The notes beneath the pieces were generated by a model that was given only the letters and a program-made list of their open reading frames with translations, did no database searches and had not been told where the DNA came from. Below are positions 25,395-29,270 of a stretch of DNA of 29,270 nucleotides, piece after piece. The position numbers and the translations under genes were made by a program. Source of the DNA: Desulfobacteraceae bacterium 4572_89 (GTDB lineage: Bacteria; Desulfobacterota; Desulfobacteria; Desulfobacterales; Desulfobacteraceae); the NCBI GenBank assembly GCA_002085465.1, contig NBML01000007.1, forward strand, positions 1 through 29,270, in the 5' to 3' direction. Position 1 is the stretch's first letter; each line of letters begins with the position of its first letter.

Positions 25395-26900
25395 TTAATA
25401 TGCTTTGGCAAATAAGACCCTTTTTTCACTTGTATTACCGCAGCAGATACAGGATCCTGTTTCTTCAGGGCTGTCAAAGGGGATACAGCGAATGGTTACT
25501 GAAAGATCTTTTTTGATTTTTTCCTCACATTCCCCTGATCCGCACCAGTGTGACATGACAAAAGCTCCGTTGTCATATCCCTTTGCCTTTTTATAAAGAT
25601 TATAAAATTCTTCTCTGGAGTCAATGGTAAAAGTATTTTCCTGACGGTATTCCAGGGCCCTGGTGAACAAAGTATCCTGGATATTATCCAGAAGGTCGGT
25701 AATATTGTTTATAAATTCATCCCTGTCCATGGCTTTTTTTTCATTGGTATCCCTCCGGGCCATGAACACGGAGTTGTTGGCAAGATCCCTTGGCCCCAGC
25801 TCAATGCGAACAGGGATACCTTTTTTCACCCAGTCCCATCCCCTGGCACCACCAATGTCCCGGCTGTCAATTTCCACTTCCACCTTACGGCCATGGAAAT
25901 GTTTTGCATTTAATGCCTGTTTCAGGGCCTTTGTGCTCTCCATAACCTGGGTGTTGTCCCCGTCTTTCTTAATAATGGGTAAAATTACCACATGGGCCGG
26001 AGCTACCCTGGGGGGCATGACCATTCCGTCGTCATCGGAATGAACCATGATGATACCACCGATCATCCTGGTGGAAGTTCCCCATGAGGTTGTCCAGGCA
26101 AACTCTTCCTGGCCCTCTTCATTCTGGAATTTTATACCGGAACCCTTGGCGAAATTCTGTCCCAGAAAATGGGAAGTCCCGGCCTGAAGTGCTCGTTTGT
26201 CCTGCATCATGGCTTCGATACAGGTGGTGTCATCAGCTCCTGGAAAACGTTCCGATTCGGTTTTATGGCCTCGAATCACGGGCATGGCCAGATTTTCCTC
26301 CACAAACTTTGTATAGACATCCAGCATCTGCATGGTTCTTTCCATTGCTTCTTTTTTTGTGGCATGGGCAGTATGACCCTCCTGCCAGAGGAATTCACTG
26401 GTTCTCAAAAACATCCGGGTCCGCATCTCCCATCTGACCACATTGGCCCATTGGTTAAGCAGAATGGGCAGGTCCCGATAGGATGAGGTCCATTTGGCCA
26501 TGGATTCGCCGATAATGGTTTCAGATGTGGGACGGACAATCAAAGGTTCTGCCAGTTCCCCGGCCGGGTTAAGCCCGCCATCTTCACCCTTTTCCAGCTT
26601 GTGATGTGTAACCACGGCGCATTCCTTTGCAAACCCTTCCACATGTTCAGCCTCTTTTTCAAGGTAGCTCAGGGGAATAAAAAGAGGAAAATAAGCATTT
26701 CTCACCCCGGTTTCCTTGAACATTCCATCCATCTGATTCATTATATTTTCCCACAGCGCAAACCCCCAGGGCTTGATCACCATACAGCCCCTTACCGGTG
26801 AATTTTCTGCCATGTCCGAGGCCTTGACAACTTCCTGGTACCATTGAGAATAATCCTGTTCCCGGGTGGGTGTGATCGCTGTTTTATTCTTCTTTGCCAT
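25395..26900 (-). CDS. proS: Prolyl-tRNA synthetase, archaeal/eukaryal-type
   Basis: Class II synthetase charging tRNA-Pro. At 501 residues it lacks the bacterial editing insertion and matches the archaeal-type subgroup that some bacteria carry. Key segments: VRGCMVIKPWGFALWENI, VRPTSETIIGESMAKW, and motif 2 in RWEMRTRMFLRTSEFLWQEG. The DDTTCIEAMM region and motif 3 (TSWGTSTRMIGGIIMVHSDD) follow. The C-terminal zinc-binding domain has Cys residues in CGSGECEE and GSCICCGN. ATG 26900 overlaps the end of ispG by 17 bp, with GGAG seven bases before it, so translation is probably coupled. Confidence 0.94.
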   Translation of the reverse strand: MAKKNKTAITPTREQDYSQWYQEVVKASDMAENSPVRGCMVIKPWGFALWENIMNQMDGMFKETGVRNAYFPLFIPLSYLEKEAEHVEGFAKECAVVTHHKLEKGEDGGLNPAGELAEPLIVRPTSETIIGESMAKWTSSYRDLPILLNQWANVVRWEMRTRMFLRTSEFLWQEGHTAHATKKEAMERTMQMLDVYTKFVEENLAMPVIRGHKTESERFPGADDTTCIEAMMQDKRALQAGTSHFLGQNFAKGSGIKFQNEEGQEEFAWTTSWGTSTRMIGGIIMVHSDDDGMVMPPRVAPAHVVILPIIKKDGDNTQVMESTKALKQALNAKHFHGRKVEVEIDSRDIGGARGWDWVKKGIPVRIELGPRDLANNSVFMARRDTNEKKAMDRDEFINNITDLLDNIQDTLFTRALEYRQENTFTIDSREEFYNLYKKAKGYDNGAFVMSHWCGSGECEEKIKKDLSVTIRCIPFDSPEETGSCICCGNTSEKRVLFAKAY

Positions 26901-27978
26901 TAAATTTCTCCGAATTATTTGTCATATTATCTATTTCATAAAGCAATTGATCCAATAGTTGATCCTGGCCCACTTTTTTGAAAACCTTTCCTTTTTTAAA
27001 CAAAATACCTATTCCGTCTCCGCCTGCTATGCCGATATCTGCTTCCTTTGCCTCTCCAGGGCCATTAACCACACACCCCATAATAGCAACCTTAATCTTC
27101 GAAGAACGTTCAAGTAAAGCTTTTTCTACCTCTTCAGCAATTTTAAACAAATTAATCTTGCACCGGCCGCAGGTGGGACATGAAATCAATTCAGGCCCCC
27201 GGCTTCTTATGCCAAGGGCCCGTAGAATTTCAAAGCCTGTCCGAATCTCTTCCACAGGATCCCTTGTCAAAGAAACCCGCATGGTATCCCCAAGACCTTC
27301 AGACAAAAGCATTCCAATACCAATGGCTGACTTGGTAACTCCGGCAATGAGACCACCCGCCTCGGTTACCCCCACGTGGAAGGGGACATCGGTTTTTGAT
27401 GCCAGCATGCGATAGGCCTCAACCGTCCGTGTCACATCCGAAGCTTTCAAAGAAACCTTGATATCATGAAATCTCAGTTTTTCCAAAATCCGGATATTGG
27501 ACAGGGCGCTTTCCACCATTGCTCTGGCAGTTGTGCCCAGTTTTTTTTCAATCTCTTTTTCCAGGGAGCCGGCATTGACCCCCACCCGGATGGGAATTCC
27601 ATGGGCCATGGCAGAATCCACCACAGCCTGTATCTTTTTTAAATCTCCTATGTTGCCCGGATTAATCCTCAGGCAATCGGCTCCTGATTCTGCCGAGGCA
27701 AGGGCCAGCCTGTAGTCAAAATGAATATCGGAAATCAAGGGGATGTGAATCCTGTCCTTTATCTGTCTTATGGCCAGGGCAGCTTCCATATCAGGAACCG
27801 CCACCCGGACAATCTCACATCCTGCCTTTTCAAGGGACAGAATCTGGGCCACTGTGGCATCCACATCCTGGGTATAGGTATTGGTCATGGACTGCACCGA
27901 CACCCGGGCGTTTGAACCCACCTTTACATTGCCCACACTAATCTGCCTGGTTTTTCTTCTTTCCCGGACCAATGACAT
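26884..27978 (-). CDS. ispG: 4-hydroxy-3-methylbut-2-enyl diphosphate synthase (flavodoxin/ferredoxin)
   Basis: Fe4S4 enzyme of the MEP isoprenoid pathway, converting MEcPP to HMBPP. Characteristic segments: RRKTRQISVGNVKVG, VQSMTNTYTQDVDAT, PLISDIHFDYRLAL, LRINPGNIGD, RVGVNAGSLEKEI, and HVGVTEAGG. The cluster ligands lie in SCPTCGRCKIN and MGCVVNGPGEAKEADIG. Length 364 is normal for the bacterial form without the plant insertion. ATG 27978 is preceded by AAAGGG. First gene of ispG-proS-rsh. Upstream sequence is eroded, with only a possible TATAAT (28020-28015, minus) as promoter. Confidence 0.95.
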   Translation of the reverse strand: MSLVRERRKTRQISVGNVKVGSNARVSVQSMTNTYTQDVDATVAQILSLEKAGCEIVRVAVPDMEAALAIRQIKDRIHIPLISDIHFDYRLALASAESGADCLRINPGNIGDLKKIQAVVDSAMAHGIPIRVGVNAGSLEKEIEKKLGTTARAMVESALSNIRILEKLRFHDIKVSLKASDVTRTVEAYRMLASKTDVPFHVGVTEAGGLIAGVTKSAIGIGMLLSEGLGDTMRVSLTRDPVEEIRTGFEILRALGIRSRGPELISCPTCGRCKINLFKIAEEVEKALLERSSKIKVAIMGCVVNGPGEAKEADIGIAGGDGIGILFKKGKVFKKVGQDQLLDQLLYEIDNMTNNSEKFNGKEE

Positions 27979-27992
27979 GAACTACCCTTTTT

Positions 27993-28094
27993 CTAAAGAT
28001 TAAAGCCTGCACCAATTATATCTGGTCCGTCAATAAAATCTATCCATTTTTTGGCATCCTTCAATTTGAGTTTACAATTTAGCCAAATGAAAAT
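27993..28094 (-). pseudogene. Orphan C-terminal coding tail upstream of ispG
   Basis: On the minus strand an open frame with no start reads IFIWLNCKLKLKDAKKWIDF and then IDGPDIIGAGFNL before TAG at 27995-27993. The last ~25 residues look like the end of a real protein, but I cannot name it. The frame is closed by TAG at 28097-28095 where the sequence changes to the putative mobile-element remnant. Interpreted as the surviving 3' end of a gene that once preceded ispG. Evidence is sequence character only. Confidence 0.3.
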
Positions 28095-28100
28095 CTAAAA

Positions 28101-28286
28101 ATGCCCTTGTCTCTAACAAATACAATAACAGATTCACAAAAAATGGGAATAAAATTTATACATCGTCCCGATTTAAATTCTTCAAAAAGGTTGCACATTG
28201 CCACGACAGCACTATTAGCTATGCTTAACAACCATTGGGGCACAATATCTGGTATGGCAAAAGAATATTTGGTTTTAATTCCCTGA
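28101..28286 (+). mobile_element. Possible transposase N-terminal remnant
   Basis: A 61-codon frame encodes KFIHRPDLNSSKRLHIAT and then a segment (LLAMLNNHWGTISGMAKEY) reminiscent of the N-terminal helix-turn-helix of some transposases. It ends abruptly at TGA with no catalytic domain. Similarity is from memory and weak; there is no clear ribosome-binding site. It would be a decayed fragment in any case. Confidence 0.25.
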
Positions 28287-28702
28287 AGGGATAACTCCTT
28301 TCCGTCTTCATTCAAAACTGTTTTAAATGGTGTGAATCTTGGGACAAGATAATATTACAAGGTCTTTTTTCAGCCTGTACTTTTGCATCTACTGAAAATC
28401 ATATGGGCCCGCAATAAAAGAAAATAATCGGATGATGACCGTCAGGTCTGGCTGGTGTTGCTGTCAGGCCATAAACGTATTTAGGTATTTAGCCGTAGCC
28501 TTTTTTTGATGAGGCAGACTATCGTATTCCGGAACTGGAGAGCTGGTATTGACTTTTTTTTGAAATTGGATTGAGGAATTACGAAGGGCTACGCCCAAAA
28601 TCATCTATTTTCCGGGATTTTTTAAAATTTACTCAAGAATCTCAAGCTATTTTCTCTCCAATTTTTCAGGCCTTGATTTTTGCCTTGACTTAAGTTTGTC
28701 CC
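28287..28702. other. Eroded stretch with no recognisable gene
   Basis: All six frames are interrupted. Homopolymer T-runs and scattered short open segments suggest decayed coding or mobile-element sequence, but nothing I can identify. The stretch lies between an orphan gene tail and a truncated pxpA, consistent with insertion-element debris. Confidence 0.3.
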
Positions 28703-28740
28703 TCCTGATACAAGCACAACATGTTGTGCTTGTATCAGGA
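28703..28740. repeat. Perfect 38-bp palindrome
   Basis: TCCTGATACAAGCACAAC (28703-28720) is followed by AT and then by its exact reverse complement (28723-28740). There is no spacer or mismatch. It is 14 bp downstream of the premature end of the pxpA pseudogene, on the minus strand. No T-run follows in either direction, which argues against a simple terminator. It could be abutted inverted ends left by an excised element or a cruciform-forming site. Confidence 0.85.
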
Positions 28741-28754
28741 AGGAATGAATATTA

Positions 28755-29270
28755 TTAACTTTGGGGTTTTCCGATACTTTCTTTAACAAAAAGCAAGTTC
28801 CTATCCCTCAGCATGCCTTCAGGGGTATATGCCCTATCGGGAAAGGCCTCATACACGACATTGAGTCCGATCTCTTCTCCCACCCGGGCCATGAGTTTCC
28901 CCTTTTTCCCGGCCAGTGCAACAAAATAGAGATCCTTATTGATACTGACAATGGCTTGGGCAACCGCCCTTGCGATTTTCTCATTGTCAACCGCTGTAAG
29001 ATAAAGTGCCCCATGGGGTTTTACATGGGCAAGTCATGTCCCGTGAACATTGCAAAATGCTTGAAGTGCCCCGACCTGGTAAATAATATACTGCCGAATC
29101 TCTTGGGGTGTGCAATTCATATTTCTGCGACCAAATCCGAGAAGGTCGGGATATCCAGGATGAGCACCAATACCTACTCCCAAATCTTTTGCCAACTTTA
29201 CCGTTGTTTCCATGATATTGGGATCACCGGCGTGCCAGCCGCAGGCAATATTGGCGGATGTTATAAATTT
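28755..29270 (-). pseudogene. pxpA: 5-oxoprolinase subunit A (LamB/YcsF family), disrupted
   Basis: The frame enters from the right edge and reads [46 protein letters not shown], then HVKPHGALYLTA and DRAYTPEGML: the complete central signature of PxpA, which with PxpBC hydrolyses 5-oxoproline to glutamate. Two defects are visible. TGA at 29036-29034 interrupts the frame just before HVKPHGALY. The frame also ends at TAA 28757-28755 after LRDRNLLFVKESIGKPQS, omitting roughly 80 C-terminal residues. The reading frame on both sides of the TGA is otherwise the same. No pxpB/pxpC is in view. Either defect alone would probably inactivate the protein. Confidence 0.8.

Noticed and set aside
28079..28315. 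78-codon minus-strand frame opposite the transposase-like fragment
   Set aside because: No family resemblance or ribosome-binding site; the opposite strand reads more like a protein.
29034..29036. Selenocysteine at the in-frame TGA of pxpA
   Set aside because: The position before HVKPHGALY is not a known catalytic Cys/Sec site in PxpA, I saw no convincing stem-loop directly downstream, and the gene is also truncated at its 3' end.

Overview
The window looks like a chromosomal segment of a Gram-negative anaerobe, most likely a sulfate-reducing member of the Desulfobacteraceae or a close relative. This is inferred from gene content, not from any search. The pointers are a BamD-type outer-membrane lipoprotein, a rubrerythrin, archaeal/eukaryal-type ProRS, MttB-family corrinoid methyltransferases with a sigma-54 promoter, a uroporphyrinogen-decarboxylase-like protein, and moderate GC with A/T-rich spacers.

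Layout: (1) 1-1668, the tail of a UROD-like gene and hisD, closed by a terminator. (2) 1766-8439, a phosphate regulon on the + strand: pstS-pstC-pstA-pstB-phoU, then phoB-phoR. (3) 8539-11620, hisS-aspS. A long shared terminator separates them from the convergent minCDE operon (13560-11730, minus). (4) 13738-15659, a minus-strand NarL-type response regulator and a sensor-less hybrid histidine kinase, divergent from aroF-aroB (15875-17727), which perform the first two shikimate steps. (5) 17816-19838, a decayed methyltransferase locus. A PAS-domain regulator fragment meets the stump of one mttB tail to tail. Upstream lies a second mttB with a nonsense codon and an apparent internal deletion, and upstream of that a near-perfect sigma-54 promoter and a cluster of TTTGC/GCAAA repeats. 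(6) 20153-23167, rubrerythrin, thioredoxin/thioredoxin reductase, bamD and rpmB. (7) 27978-23337 (minus), ispG-proS-rsh; the (p)ppGpp synthetase/hydrolase has a deletion-frameshift in its ACT domain. (8) 27993-29270, an eroded region: an orphan C-terminal coding tail, a possible transposase remnant, a perfect 38-bp palindrome, and a pxpA (ycsF/lamB) pseudogene with an in-frame TGA and a missing 3' end.

Most genes are ordinary and intact. The unusual part is the concentration of broken genes: UROD-like, PAS regulator, both mttB copies, rsh and pxpA. The best candidate for a distinct system is the 17.8-20.0 kb locus. Regulator fragment, sigma-54 promoter, putative enhancer repeats and two methyltransferase genes fit one ancestral inducible module for demethylating a methylamine or betaine-like substrate, since collapsed by a deletion. 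No tRNA, rRNA or CRISPR array was seen by eye.
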